NCBI GenBank assembly: GCA_965203635.1 | Contig: OZ241903.1 | Location: 744,001-808,000 of the forward strand | Origin: Aldehydirespirator sp965203635 | Lineage (GTDB): Bacteria; Actinomycetota; Acidimicrobiia; Acidimicrobiales; Aldehydirespiratoraceae | Reading direction: 5' to 3' | Length of the DNA: 64,000 nucleotides | Shown: in pieces, positions 34,266 through 42,715 of the stretch | How the letters are laid out: each line of letters begins with the position of its first letter | How positions within the stretch are numbered: position 1 is the first letter of the stretch | Notes under the pieces: model-generated | Told to the model about the DNA's origin: nothing | Databases searched by the model: none | The model's input: the letters and a program-made list of their open reading frames with translations, nothing else | Translations under genes and position numbers: made by a program

Positions 34266-35573
34266 CTACAGGTTGGCGATCTCGTGCTCCAGCCGGGCCT
34301 CGATATGGGCCCGGGCCGCCTCGATGCGGGTCGGCAGGTGCATCGACGGGTACAGGCCGTCGTGGGGCTTATAGCCCTTGAGCACCTGCTTGGCGATGGT
34401 GTCCTTGTGCACCTCGGACGGGCCGTCGGCGATCCCCATGACCGGCCCCGACATCCACATGTGAGCCAGCGGCATCAGGTTGGACACGCCGAGCGAGCCG
34501 TGGGCGTGCATGGCCCGGTACACCACATCGATCAGCACCTTGGGCGTGGCCACCTTCACTCCGGCGATGTGCTGGCGGATCTTGGCGTAGTCGCCCACGG
34601 TGTCGATCAGCCAGGCGCAATGCAGCACCTGGAGGCGGAACTGCTGGATCTGCACCCACGAGTCGGCGATCCAGTGCTGGATGGCCTGCTTCTCAGCGAT
34701 CAGCGAGCCCTTGGTCTCCCGTGACAGCACCCGCTCGCACATCATGTCCAGCGCCCGTTGGGCCGTCCCCACCGAGCGCATGGCGTGATGGACCCGGCCC
34801 CCGCCCAGGCGGGTCTGGGCGATCTTGAAGCCTGATCCCTCCTCGCCCAGCAAGTTCTCGGCCGGCACCCGCACGTCGTTGAACCGCAGGTGGGGATGGT
34901 CCCCCTCGCCCAGCGGCTCCGAGCCCAAGCCCACATCGGTCACTACCTCCAGGCCCTCCGCGTCGGACGGCACCAGCATCATCGACGAGCCCCGGTACAC
35001 CGGCACGTCGGGGTTGGTGATGACCATCACGATCAAGAACGTCGAGTAGCGGAAGTTGGAGGCGAACCACTTCTCGCCGGTGATGACCCACTCGCCGCCG
35101 TCGCGCACCGCCCGGCAGGTGAAGTAGTTGGGGTCCGACCCGCCCTGGGGCTCGGTCATCGAGTAGGTGGACGAGATCTCCCCGGCCAGCAGTGGCCGCA
35201 GGTACCGCTCGCGCTGCTCCTCGGTGCCGTAGTGGGCCAGGATCTCGCCGTTGCCCGAGTCGGGGGCCTGGCATCCGAACACGATCTGGCCCCACAGCGA
35301 CCGGCCCAGGATCTCGTTCATGAGGGCCAGCTTCACCTGCCCGTATCCGGGGCCGCCCAACTCCGGCCCGAGATGGCAGGCCCACAGATCCTGCTCCTGC
35401 ACCTTCCGCTGCAGCGGGCGCACCAAAGCGTTGGCGGTCGCGTTGGTGCGGTCGAACGGGCTGACCGTGTCACGGAAGTAGAGGTCGAGCGGCTCGACCT
35501 CCTCGGTGACGAACCGGTCCATCCAGTCGATCTTCGCCTGGAACTCCGGCTCAACGGAGAAATCGATCGCCAT
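34266..35573 (-). CDS. Acyl-CoA dehydrogenase, ACAD10/11-like
   Basis: 435 residues, full length. FAD-binding segments YSMTEPQGGSDPNYF and VITGEKWFASNF, and the C-terminal GIADGPSEVHKDTIAKQVLK. This type (LGPELGGPGYGQ, DSGNGEIL) is the one paired with aminoglycoside-phosphotransferase-like kinases; such a gene lies 107 bases upstream. In the ACAD10/11 and LvaA/LvaC systems the kinase phosphorylates a 4-hydroxyacyl-CoA and the dehydrogenase eliminates phosphate on the way to the 3-hydroxy form. I infer the same here; it could instead be an ordinary dehydrogenase. DUF4202 follows. Confidence 0.87.
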   Translation of the reverse strand: MAIDFSVEPEFQAKIDWMDRFVTEEVEPLDLYFRDTVSPFDRTNATANALVRPLQRKVQEQDLWACHLGPELGGPGYGQVKLALMNEILGRSLWGQIVFGCQAPDSGNGEILAHYGTEEQRERYLRPLLAGEISSTYSMTEPQGGSDPNYFTCRAVRDGGEWVITGEKWFASNFRYSTFLIVMVITNPDVPVYRGSSMMLVPSDAEGLEVVTDVGLGSEPLGEGDHPHLRFNDVRVPAENLLGEEGSGFKIAQTRLGGGRVHHAMRSVGTAQRALDMMCERVLSRETKGSLIAEKQAIQHWIADSWVQIQQFRLQVLHCAWLIDTVGDYAKIRQHIAGVKVATPKVLIDVVYRAMHAHGSLGVSNLMPLAHMWMSGPVMGIADGPSEVHKDTIAKQVLKGYKPHDGLYPSMHLPTRIEAARAHIEARLEHEIANL

Positions 35574-35616
35574 GAGCCACCAACCTACGCCGCACCCGGC
35601 CCGGCGCCGCCGCCCG

Positions 35617-35670
35617 CCGAAATTGATGCGGATTTGGCCCTCAGAGGGCGGTAATCCACATCAATTTCGG
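35617..35670. repeat. Palindromic repeat element, copy A
   Basis: Outer arms of 18 bases (35617-35634 and 35653-35670) pair with one mismatch, and an inner GCCCT-CAG-AGGGC stem sits in the loop. The same design and much of the sequence (GAAATTGATGCGGAT ... GGCCCT ... GGGCGGT ... CATCAATTTC) occurs at 41130-41181, so it is a dispersed element, not just a terminator. This copy lies between the kinase stop and the acyl-CoA dehydrogenase start. Confidence 0.7.
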
Positions 35671-35679
35671 GAAATGGCG

Positions 35680-36795
35680 CTAGAGGCTCGTGGTGCGGGC
35701 CAGTTCGGCTGCGGCCTCAGCCATGTCGAGGACCACCGCGCCGAACGCCTCCATCTTCGGGTTGTCGGCCCCGCCGGCCACGAACCGGGCGTAGCCACCC
35801 TCGAGCACGATGGCCATCTTGAATCGGGCCAGGATCACGTAGTAGTCGATCTCGTCGACGTCTCGGCCCGACACCGACGAGTAACGCTCCAGCAGATCGT
35901 CGCGCCCCGGCATGCCCGTGTAGTCGACGTATCCGCTGACCCGGCGCCCGGACCCGCCCCCGGTTCCGTCGGGCCAGCCCATCACCACCCAGGCCAAGTC
36001 CAGTAGCGGGTCGCCGACCGTGCCCATCTCCCAGTCCACGATGGCGGCCATCCGGGCCGGGGCTCCGTGATGGAACATCACGTTGGCGAACTGGTAGTCG
36101 CCGTGCATTATGCCGGGCTCGTAGCTGCGAGGCCTCCGTCCCCGCAACCAGTCCCCCGCGACATCCAGCCCACAGATGTCGCGGAATTTGAACCGCTCAA
36201 GGTGCGCGTACCAGCGATCGACCTGACGCTCGTGGAACCCGTCGGGCCGTCCCAGGCCCTCCAGGCCCCTGGCCTTCCAGTCGACCCGCGACAGCCGGGC
36301 GATGGCCTCCACCAGCTCGTAGGCCAGGCCGGCCCGGGCATCCAGGTCCGAGAAGAACGGCTCGGGCCATTCCGGTTCGCTGATCGGCGACCATCCGTCC
36401 ACGTAGTCCATCAGGTAGAAGGCGGCGCCCAGCACGTCGGGGTCGTCGCAAGCGCCCGCGGCCCGGGCGTGGGGCACATCGGTGCCGCGGAGTGCGGCCA
36501 GGATGCGGTACTCGCGCATCATGGTCTGGTTGCGACCGGGCGGCACGCTCCTCGGCGGGCGGCGCAGCGCCCACCGGTTGCCGCCGCGGCTCACCTCGAA
36601 GATCTCGTTGGACGCTCCGCCCGAGATGAACCGGACCGACAACGGCTCGCCTGCTCCGGGCAGGCCCCGGTCGTTCATCCAGTCGCCCAGGCGCACGGGG
36701 TCGACCAGCCCTGCAGTGCGCTCCGCCTCGGAGTCGGACCCGTCAGCGCGACCTGAAGACGAACCCTCCGGCTCGCTGCCAGTCGGCTGACTCAC
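35680..36795 (-). CDS. Aminoglycoside-phosphotransferase-like kinase (probable hydroxyacyl-CoA kinase)
   Basis: 371 residues of the protein-kinase-like APH fold. ATP-site FISGGASNEIFEVSRGGNRW (about 55-75), catalytic loop MHGDYQFANVMFH near residue 230, and the metal-binding IVDWEMGTVGDPLLDL. The acyl-CoA-associated subfamily is fused to acyl-CoA dehydrogenase in animals (ACAD10/11) and separate in bacteria (LvaA). Here it is upstream of the partner dehydrogenase and 28 bases downstream of a P450, all on one strand. I infer phosphorylation of a hydroxyacyl-CoA. The N-terminus (about 30 residues, Ser/Glu-rich) is not conserved. Confidence 0.85.
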   Translation of the reverse strand: MSQPTGSEPEGSSSGRADGSDSEAERTAGLVDPVRLGDWMNDRGLPGAGEPLSVRFISGGASNEIFEVSRGGNRWALRRPPRSVPPGRNQTMMREYRILAALRGTDVPHARAAGACDDPDVLGAAFYLMDYVDGWSPISEPEWPEPFFSDLDARAGLAYELVEAIARLSRVDWKARGLEGLGRPDGFHERQVDRWYAHLERFKFRDICGLDVAGDWLRGRRPRSYEPGIMHGDYQFANVMFHHGAPARMAAIVDWEMGTVGDPLLDLAWVVMGWPDGTGGGSGRRVSGYVDYTGMPGRDDLLERYSSVSGRDVDEIDYYVILARFKMAIVLEGGYARFVAGGADNPKMEAFGAVVLDMAEAAAELARTTSL

Positions 36796-36823
36796 AGAGG
36801 CCGAACCTACACGCAGCCGGGGG

Positions 36824-38080
36824 CTAATCCCCGAAGGGGTCGGTTACCCCCGACCGGGCGCTCGGAGTGAACGTCACCGGCATCGCCACCACGCCGGTCA
36901 TGAGCAGGTTGCCCGGAGAGGGCTTGAAGCCGTTGATGTCGATCTCGTAGTCGCCGACGCGGCTCAGCACATCGCCCAGCATCAACTCCGATTCGATGCG
37001 AGCGATCGACGAACCGATGCAGCGATGGCCTCCCAGGCCGAACGCGAGATGCTTGTTGACGGCTCGCTCGATGCGCACCTCGTCGGCGCCCTCGAACACC
37101 GAGGGGTCGTGGTTGGCGGACACCCAGCTGATGAACACCACATCGCCGCGGCGGATCTGCCGGCCGCCCAGCTCGACGTCGCGGGTGGCGGTGCGGGTGA
37201 GCGTCTCACTGGGGCTGTAGTAGCGCAGGAACTCCTCCACGGCGCCTGCGAGCAGGCCCCGGTCACCCCTCAGGCGGGTCCGGTCGGCAGGATGGGTGCC
37301 GAGATGGTGCAGGCCCCACGAGACCAGCGACGTGGTCGTGTCGAGGCCGCCGGCCACCAGGTTCCACATGATCCCGGTTATCTCGTCGTCGGTCAGGGGC
37401 CGCCCGTCGATGACCGCGGTCACCAGGGCTGTGGTGACGTCGTCGGCCGGGTTGTCCCGCCGGAAGGCGGCGAATCCGGCCAGTTCGGCCCACATGTCGT
37501 CGCGGCGGGCCACTGCGCTGCGGAACCTCGGATCGGACGGCTCGTAGGAGGAGGTGGCGTGGAAGAAGTCGGCGTAGTGCTTCCAGTTCGACGATTCCAT
37601 GCCCATCAACTCGAGGGTGAGCACTGCCGGGACCGGAGTGGCGTAGTCGAGCACCAGGTCCGCCGCGCCGGCCTCGGTGAACTGGTCCAGGAACCAGGCC
37701 GATACCGCCGCCATTCTCGGCCGCTGGCGCTCTATGACCCGGGGCGTCATGTACGGGTTGAGCACCCGGCGCAGGTCGGCGTGCTCGGGCCCGTCGATCT
37801 CCGACACCCCCATCCGAGGCACATACGGCGGCCGGGGGATGCCACAGATGCCGTGGTAGGAGATCCCATCGTCGGAGTCGGGCTCGTACTTGTGGGCGAA
37901 GGTGTCGTTGTCGCGGGCCACCGCGGCCACCGATTCGTAGTCGGTGACCATCCAGAAGCCCCCGTAGTGCTGGTTGAACACGACCGGGCAACCGTTCCGC
38001 AGCTCGGCATAGCGACGGTGGCGGTCGGCAATGAAGGCCGCAGCCTGATGGTCGACATCGATGGTGCCGCCGCCCTCCAC
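36824..38080 (-). CDS. Cytochrome P450 (1)
   Basis: 418 residues, bacterial class I type without membrane anchor. I-helix VAGGLDTTTSLVSW, K-helix EEFLRYYSP (ExxR), and heme loop AFGLGGHRCIGSSIAR with the Cys ligand near 354. GTG start at 38080. It is the first gene of the minus-strand set P450, kinase, acyl-CoA dehydrogenase, DUF4202, and is divergent from the acyl-CoA ligase gene 40 bases away. A hydroxylase feeding a hydroxyacyl-CoA kinase makes biochemical sense. Ferredoxin partners are not in the window. Confidence 0.92.
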   Translation of the reverse strand: MEGGGTIDVDHQAAAFIADRHRRYAELRNGCPVVFNQHYGGFWMVTDYESVAAVARDNDTFAHKYEPDSDDGISYHGICGIPRPPYVPRMGVSEIDGPEHADLRRVLNPYMTPRVIERQRPRMAAVSAWFLDQFTEAGAADLVLDYATPVPAVLTLELMGMESSNWKHYADFFHATSSYEPSDPRFRSAVARRDDMWAELAGFAAFRRDNPADDVTTALVTAVIDGRPLTDDEITGIMWNLVAGGLDTTTSLVSWGLHHLGTHPADRTRLRGDRGLLAGAVEEFLRYYSPSETLTRTATRDVELGGRQIRRGDVVFISWVSANHDPSVFEGADEVRIERAVNKHLAFGLGGHRCIGSSIARIESELMLGDVLSRVGDYEIDINGFKPSPGNLLMTGVVAMPVTFTPSARSGVTDPFGD

Positions 38081-38120
38081 ACCGGCAGCCTAAGTGATCG
38101 CTTCCAGTAGGGTCGGGCGC

Positions 38121-39824
38121 ATGACCCAGCAGCCCGCGATGACCGTCGCGGAGGCCGACGCCATGCTCACCGGCCCGGGCGGGTTCTTCGAGATCGTCAC
38201 CGAGAACGTGGGCGGCATGGAGATGGGCGTGGTGGCCGGCCCGCACCGCAGCCTGCGAGACCTGCTGGCCGCCTCGGCCAACCACGGTGGCGACGGCTCG
38301 GCCCGCTACTACCTCTTCGACGACGGTCGCAGCGCCACCTTCGCCGAGAACATCGACCATGCGGGGGCGGTGGCCGCGGCCCTCACGCAGCGCTTCGGCG
38401 TGGAACCCGGTGACCGGGTGGGCCTGCTGGGCTCCAACCAGCCGGGCTGGATCCAGGGATTCTGGGGGACGGTCAGCGCCGGAGCCATCGCGGTGGCCAT
38501 GAACGGCTGGTGGAAGAGCGACGAGATCCGCTACGGCATCGAGCTGACCGAGCCCAAGGTGCTGATCGCCGACCGCCGACGCCTGGAGCGCCTCGACGGA
38601 GATCCCGGCGTGCCGGTGATCGGCATGGACACCCAACCGGGCAGCCCGACGACAGTCGACGGCCTGGTCGACGCCCATGCCGGCACTCCCCTTCCCGACT
38701 TCCCGATAGCCATCGACGACCCGGCCGCCATCCTCTTCACCTCTGGCACGACCGGCAGACCCCGGGGCGCCATCCAGACCCAACGCAACTTCTTCGCCTA
38801 CCTGAACTGCGCGTACATGATCGGCGCCCGCCAGTTCCTGCGCTTCCCGGGCGAATCGATGGACGTCGGCGGGCCGACCCTGGCGTGCAGCCCTCTCTTC
38901 CACGTGTCCGGTCTGCACGCCTGCGCGGTGATGGCCGTCGGAGCCGGCTTCAACCATCTGTGGACCACCGGCCGCTACGACGCCGAGAAGATCCTGCGCC
39001 TCACCGAGGAGCACGGCATCGCCCGATGGTCGGGAGTGACCACCCAGGTCTGGAGGCTGGTCGAGCACCCCCGCCTCGGCGACTACGACACGTCGTCGGT
39101 GGTGAGCATCGGCGGCGGCGGGTCGCTCTGGTCGCCGGAGCTTCAGGAGACGTGCCGCAGCGCCCTGCCCCACGCCCGCGTCAGCGTCACCGTCGGCTAC
39201 GGGCTGACCGAGAGCTCGGGTCTGGCCACCAGCGCGGCCGACGACGTGCTCAAGGCCCATCCCGACTCGGTCGGCTACCCCCTGCCCATCGTCGGTGTCC
39301 GCATCACCGACGAGGATGGGCGCGAGCTGCCCGAGGGCGAGGTCGGCAACATCTGCCTGTCCGGTCCGATGGTCACGCCCGGCTACTGGAACGACCCCGC
39401 CGCCACCGCGGAGACCATCCGCGACGGCTGGCTGCGCACCGGCGACTACGGCTACGTCCGCGACGGGCTGCTGTTCCTGGTGAGCCGGCGCAGCGACCTC
39501 ATCATCCGCGGCGGCGAGAACATCTATCCCGCCGAGATCGAGCAGCGCCTCGACGCCCACCCCGCGGTAGCCGAATCGGCCGTGCTCGGCGTTGAGCACC
39601 GGGAGCTGGGCCAGGAGGTCAAAGCGGTGGTGGTGGTCGACGGCGCGCGGCCTGCCGAGAACCTGATCGGAGAACTCGAGGCTTGGGTGGCCGATACATT
39701 GGCCGACATCAAGGTTCCGGCCCACTGGGAGTTGCGGACCGAGCCGCTGCCCCGGAACGCCACCGGCAAGATCCTCAAGCAAGTCGTGCAGGGCGACGCC
39801 GACTACGACTTCATCGAGGAGTAG
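38121..39824 (+). CDS. AMP-forming acyl-CoA ligase
   Basis: 567 residues. The AMP-binding motif ILFTSGTTGRPRGAIQTQ is near residue 203, GYGLTESSGL near 360, LRTGDYGYVRDG near 438, ENIYPAEIEQRL near 468, and the catalytic Lys in RNATGKILK near 550, so it is complete. It activates a carboxylic acid to its CoA thioester. I chose the ATG at 38121 over an upstream in-frame start. It is divergent from the P450/kinase/dehydrogenase operon and 16 bases before an amidohydrolase, so all are probably one pathway. Confidence 0.9.
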   Translation: MTQQPAMTVAEADAMLTGPGGFFEIVTENVGGMEMGVVAGPHRSLRDLLAASANHGGDGSARYYLFDDGRSATFAENIDHAGAVAAALTQRFGVEPGDRVGLLGSNQPGWIQGFWGTVSAGAIAVAMNGWWKSDEIRYGIELTEPKVLIADRRRLERLDGDPGVPVIGMDTQPGSPTTVDGLVDAHAGTPLPDFPIAIDDPAAILFTSGTTGRPRGAIQTQRNFFAYLNCAYMIGARQFLRFPGESMDVGGPTLACSPLFHVSGLHACAVMAVGAGFNHLWTTGRYDAEKILRLTEEHGIARWSGVTTQVWRLVEHPRLGDYDTSSVVSIGGGGSLWSPELQETCRSALPHARVSVTVGYGLTESSGLATSAADDVLKAHPDSVGYPLPIVGVRITDEDGRELPEGEVGNICLSGPMVTPGYWNDPAATAETIRDGWLRTGDYGYVRDGLLFLVSRRSDLIIRGGENIYPAEIEQRLDAHPAVAESAVLGVEHRELGQEVKAVVVVDGARPAENLIGELEAWVADTLADIKVPAHWELRTEPLPRNATGKILKQVVQGDADYDFIEE

Positions 39825-39840
39825 CGAAGGAGGGGGCCCC

Positions 39841-41115
39841 ATGGACATGAACGACATGATCCTGGTGAGCGTCGACGATCATCTGTGCGAGCCGCCCGAC
39901 ATGTTCGACCATCACCTGCCGGCCAAGTGGCGCGACGAGGCCCCCAAGATCCTCCACACCGACAACGGCGACGACGTGTGGACCTTCAACGGCTCGATCA
40001 TCCCCAACATCGGCCTCAACGCCGTGGCCGGGCGACCCAAGGAGGAGTACGGCATCGAGCCGACCAGCTTCGATGAGATCCGGCCCGGCTGCTACAACGT
40101 CCACGAACGGGTCAAGGACATGAGCGCGGGCGGGGTGCTCGGATCGATGTGCTTCCCGTCGTTCCCGGGCTTCGCCGGACGGCTGTTCGCCAACCACCCC
40201 GACAAGGACTTTGCGGCCGACCTGATACGGGCCTACAACGACTGGCACATCGGTGAGTGGTGCGGCGCCTATCCGGGCCGGTTCATCCCCATGGCCCTGC
40301 CCATGATCTGGTCGGCGGAGGAGTGCGCGGCCGAGGTGCGCAGGGTGTCCGAGCTGGGATGCCACTCGATGACCTTCACCGAGAACCCGGTCCCGCTGGA
40401 CCAGCCCAGCTTCCACGACCACTACTGGAACCCGTTGTGGGAGGCCCTGGTCGACTGCGAGACGGTGCTGTCCATCCACCTGGGGTCGTCAGGTCAGATG
40501 GTGGTCAGCGCCCCCGACGCGCCGATGGACGTGATGATCCACATGCAGCCCATGAACACTTCGATCGCGGCGTCGGACCTGCTGTGGTCGACGGTGCCCC
40601 GCCGCTACCCGGGCCTCAAGATCGCCCTGTCGGAGGGTGGATCCGGATGGGTTCCGTACTTCATGGACCGGGCCGACAAGACCTACGACATGCACCACCT
40701 CTGGACGGGCCAGTCCTTCGGCGACCTCAAGCCCAGCGACGTGTTCCGGCGCAACTTCCTCACCTGCTTCATCTCCGACCCGGTGGGGGTGGCCCTGCGC
40801 CACGAGATCGGCATCAACAACATCTGCTGGGAGATGGACTACCCCCACTCCGATTCGAACTGGCCCGAGGCTCCCGAGGAACTGGTCGAGGTCTTCGACG
40901 GCGTGTCCGACTCCGACATCGACCGGATCACCCACCTCAACGCCATGGACTGGTTCAACTACGACCCGTTCTCGGTGCTGGACCGCTCAGACTGCACCGT
41001 GGGGGCGCTGCGGGCCTCAGTGGCGGGCCATGACGTGTCGATCCAGTCCCGCGACACCGGCCGCCACGGCGGCAAGAACACGTCCCTGCGGGACTTCGCC
41101 GTCAAGACCCGCTGA
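39841..41115 (+). CDS. Amidohydrolase-family (ACMSD-like) metal-dependent hydrolase or decarboxylase (1)
   Basis: 424 residues of the amidohydrolase 2 family. It begins LVSVDDHLCEPPDMFDHHLP, a variant of the DxH metal site (DDH), and includes SIHLGSSGQ and EMDYPHSDSNWPEAP with the conserved His and Asp at the end of the barrel. Such proteins act as decarboxylases, hydratases or hydrolases on ring-cleavage or lipid-like acids. A strong AAGGAGGGGG precedes the ATG. It is 16 bases behind the ligase. A second, related gene lies convergent at 41200. Confidence 0.82.
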   Translation: MDMNDMILVSVDDHLCEPPDMFDHHLPAKWRDEAPKILHTDNGDDVWTFNGSIIPNIGLNAVAGRPKEEYGIEPTSFDEIRPGCYNVHERVKDMSAGGVLGSMCFPSFPGFAGRLFANHPDKDFAADLIRAYNDWHIGEWCGAYPGRFIPMALPMIWSAEECAAEVRRVSELGCHSMTFTENPVPLDQPSFHDHYWNPLWEALVDCETVLSIHLGSSGQMVVSAPDAPMDVMIHMQPMNTSIAASDLLWSTVPRRYPGLKIALSEGGSGWVPYFMDRADKTYDMHHLWTGQSFGDLKPSDVFRRNFLTCFISDPVGVALRHEIGINNICWEMDYPHSDSNWPEAPEELVEVFDGVSDSDIDRITHLNAMDWFNYDPFSVLDRSDCTVGALRASVAGHDVSIQSRDTGRHGGKNTSLRDFAVKTR

Positions 41116-41129
41116 TCACCGCCATCGGC

Positions 41130-41181
41130 CGAAATTGATGCGGATAATGGCCCTATACGGGCGGTTTCGCCATCAATTTCG
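41130..41181. repeat. Palindromic repeat element, copy B
   Basis: Arms 41130-41144 and 41167-41181 pair with two mismatches around an inner GCCC-TATAC-GGGC stem. It is clearly the same element as at 35617-35670. This copy lies between two convergent amidohydrolase genes and could terminate both. Confidence 0.65.
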
Positions 41182-41199
41182 AGGACGGACGGCGACGGA

Positions 41200-42402
41200 C
41201 TAGCGGGACGAGGCTGACAGCAGCTCGTAGGCGTTGTCGCGCATCACCTTGCGGACCTCGTCGTCGCTGAAGCCGGCGATGTCGTCCAGATATGAGGCCG
41301 GCTCGGCCAGACCCTCGGCGTGGGGGTAGTCGGAGCCGAACAGCATCCGGTCGGCCCCGATGCAGTCCTTGATGAGGGCCATGTCGTCCTCGAAGTAGGG
41401 CGACACCCACACGTTCTCGATGAAGGCCTCCACCGGGTGGCGCTTGAACTCCCAGGGCATCTTGCCGTGGCAGATCTTGAGGTTGCGCAGCAGGTCGGGA
41501 ACCCACATGGCCCCGTTCTCGATGGTGGCCAGGCGCAGAGCCGGGAAGCGGTCGAGCACGCCGTGGCAGATCAGGGCCGCGAACGTGTCGGAGATCGAGC
41601 GGTCCGAGAACGCCACCAGCGGGAAGGCCATGTGCTTGAACGCCTCGAACTGGCCCCTCGACGGCTCCCAAACCTTGCCGTACTGGACGGTGCCGTTGAG
41701 CCCGGCGTGCATGGCCAGAGGCACGCCGGCCTCCTCCAGGCGGGCCCAGATGGGGTCGTAGTCGGCCATGCCCGGCGACTGGTAGCCACCGCCGGTGGGC
41801 ACCGGGCCGGGCACAGTGCACACGATGCGGGCCCCCATCTCCAGCAGCCGCTCCAGCTCGGCCGCGGCCAGTTCCGGGTCGGCGAAGGTGAGCATGGGCA
41901 CCGCAAGGATGCGGCCGTCGCGGTCGAAGCCCCAGTCCTCGTCGAGCCAGGTGTTGAACGCGCTGAAGGCGGCGTGCAGTGCGGGGATGTCGCGCTTGAG
42001 GGCCTCCTGCATGCCCACGCCCTGGGTGGGGAACAGCAGCACCGACTCCAAACCCTGGCGGTCCATCAGCTCCACCCGGGCAGATCGGTCCCGGAAGCCG
42101 GGGTGGTCGTCGAGGGGGTCCAGCTCGCCGAACATCGCCGCGATGTCGCGTCCCTCAAGATTGCGGCCCCGGAAGTAGTCCTCGAGGCTGCCCGGCTTGG
42201 CGATGGGGTCGAACGTCGGGTTGGGGATGAACTTGTTGACCTTGCCGGCCACCATGAAGCGCTTGCGGCCGTCGATCTCGGCCCACTGCATGCAGCGCTT
42301 CTTCATGGACGGGTCGATGTGGCGGATGAAGGCGTCGGGGGCCTCGTAGTAGTGCTCGTCCACATCGAACGCCCTGAACCCGAGGTCTGGTCGCTCTGCC
42401 AT
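41200..42402 (-). CDS. Amidohydrolase-family metal-dependent hydrolase or decarboxylase (2)
   Basis: 400 residues. N-terminal FDVDEHYYEAPDAFIRHID (DxH variant DEH), central PLAMHAGLNGTVQYG with a His, and MLFGSDYPHAEGLAEP near the C-terminus with the metal Asp. Same superfamily as the gene at 39841 but clearly divergent. The ATG at 42402 was chosen over a start seven codons upstream because it matches the conserved beginning. The pair facing each other may act on successive intermediates of the ligase/P450 pathway. Confidence 0.82.
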   Translation of the reverse strand: MAERPDLGFRAFDVDEHYYEAPDAFIRHIDPSMKKRCMQWAEIDGRKRFMVAGKVNKFIPNPTFDPIAKPGSLEDYFRGRNLEGRDIAAMFGELDPLDDHPGFRDRSARVELMDRQGLESVLLFPTQGVGMQEALKRDIPALHAAFSAFNTWLDEDWGFDRDGRILAVPMLTFADPELAAAELERLLEMGARIVCTVPGPVPTGGGYQSPGMADYDPIWARLEEAGVPLAMHAGLNGTVQYGKVWEPSRGQFEAFKHMAFPLVAFSDRSISDTFAALICHGVLDRFPALRLATIENGAMWVPDLLRNLKICHGKMPWEFKRHPVEAFIENVWVSPYFEDDMALIKDCIGADRMLFGSDYPHAEGLAEPASYLDDIAGFSDDEVRKVMRDNAYELLSASSR

Positions 42403-42473
42403 CGCTTCGATGCTACCGGCCACCCCGGACGGCGAGCCCTGCCATGACCACCATTATCAATATGTTTCATGAA

Positions 42474-42479
42474 TATAAT
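42474..42479 (+). promoter_or_regulatory. TATAAT box upstream of the small membrane protein gene
   Basis: A perfect TATAAT lies 36 bases before the ATG at 42515, in an AT-rich island (about 42450-42490) that also holds TTTCATGA, an octamer found at the same distance before the related tandem genes at 61421. No good -35 box is seen. Confidence 0.4.
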
Positions 42480-42514
42480 TGTATTTCAAGTCGCACTCTG
42501 CTAACTTGCCCGCC

Positions 42515-42715
42515 ATGGACCCGACGATCACCGCCACCATCATCGGGGTGCTGCTGACGGCTGCCTTCGGCGCCTTCGCCACCGCGTTCGCGTGGCTGCG
42601 ATCCGACATGACTACCCGCTTAGAGCGGCTTGAAGCGAAGGTCGACGGCCTCATCATGACGCTCGCCCGCAGCGGACAGCTGACCGATCCGGATGAGTCA
42701 GGCGTTGATGACTGA
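42515..42715 (+). CDS. MDP-type small membrane/coiled-coil protein (family member 1 of 4)
   Basis: 66 residues. It begins MDPTITATIIGV, forms one hydrophobic helix (about 5-28), has the motif WLRSDMTTRLERLEAKVDGL and ends LARSGQLTDP. The other three members are in tandem at 60722-61421 and share MDP..., LLRSD, RLE.KVD.LI.ALAR.G and a Asp-rich tail. A single N-terminal membrane helix followed by a short amphipathic coiled coil is predicted by eye. Function unknown; not a family I can name. Its last 18 bases overlap the 3' end of the convergent LLM gene. Confidence 0.7.
   Translation: MDPTITATIIGVLLTAAFGAFATAFAWLRSDMTTRLERLEAKVDGLIMTLARSGQLTDPDESGVDD

Noticed and set aside
37263..39857. An 864-codon minus-strand frame across the P450 and ligase genes
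   Set aside because: It spans two convincing genes in opposite orientations and has no family signature.
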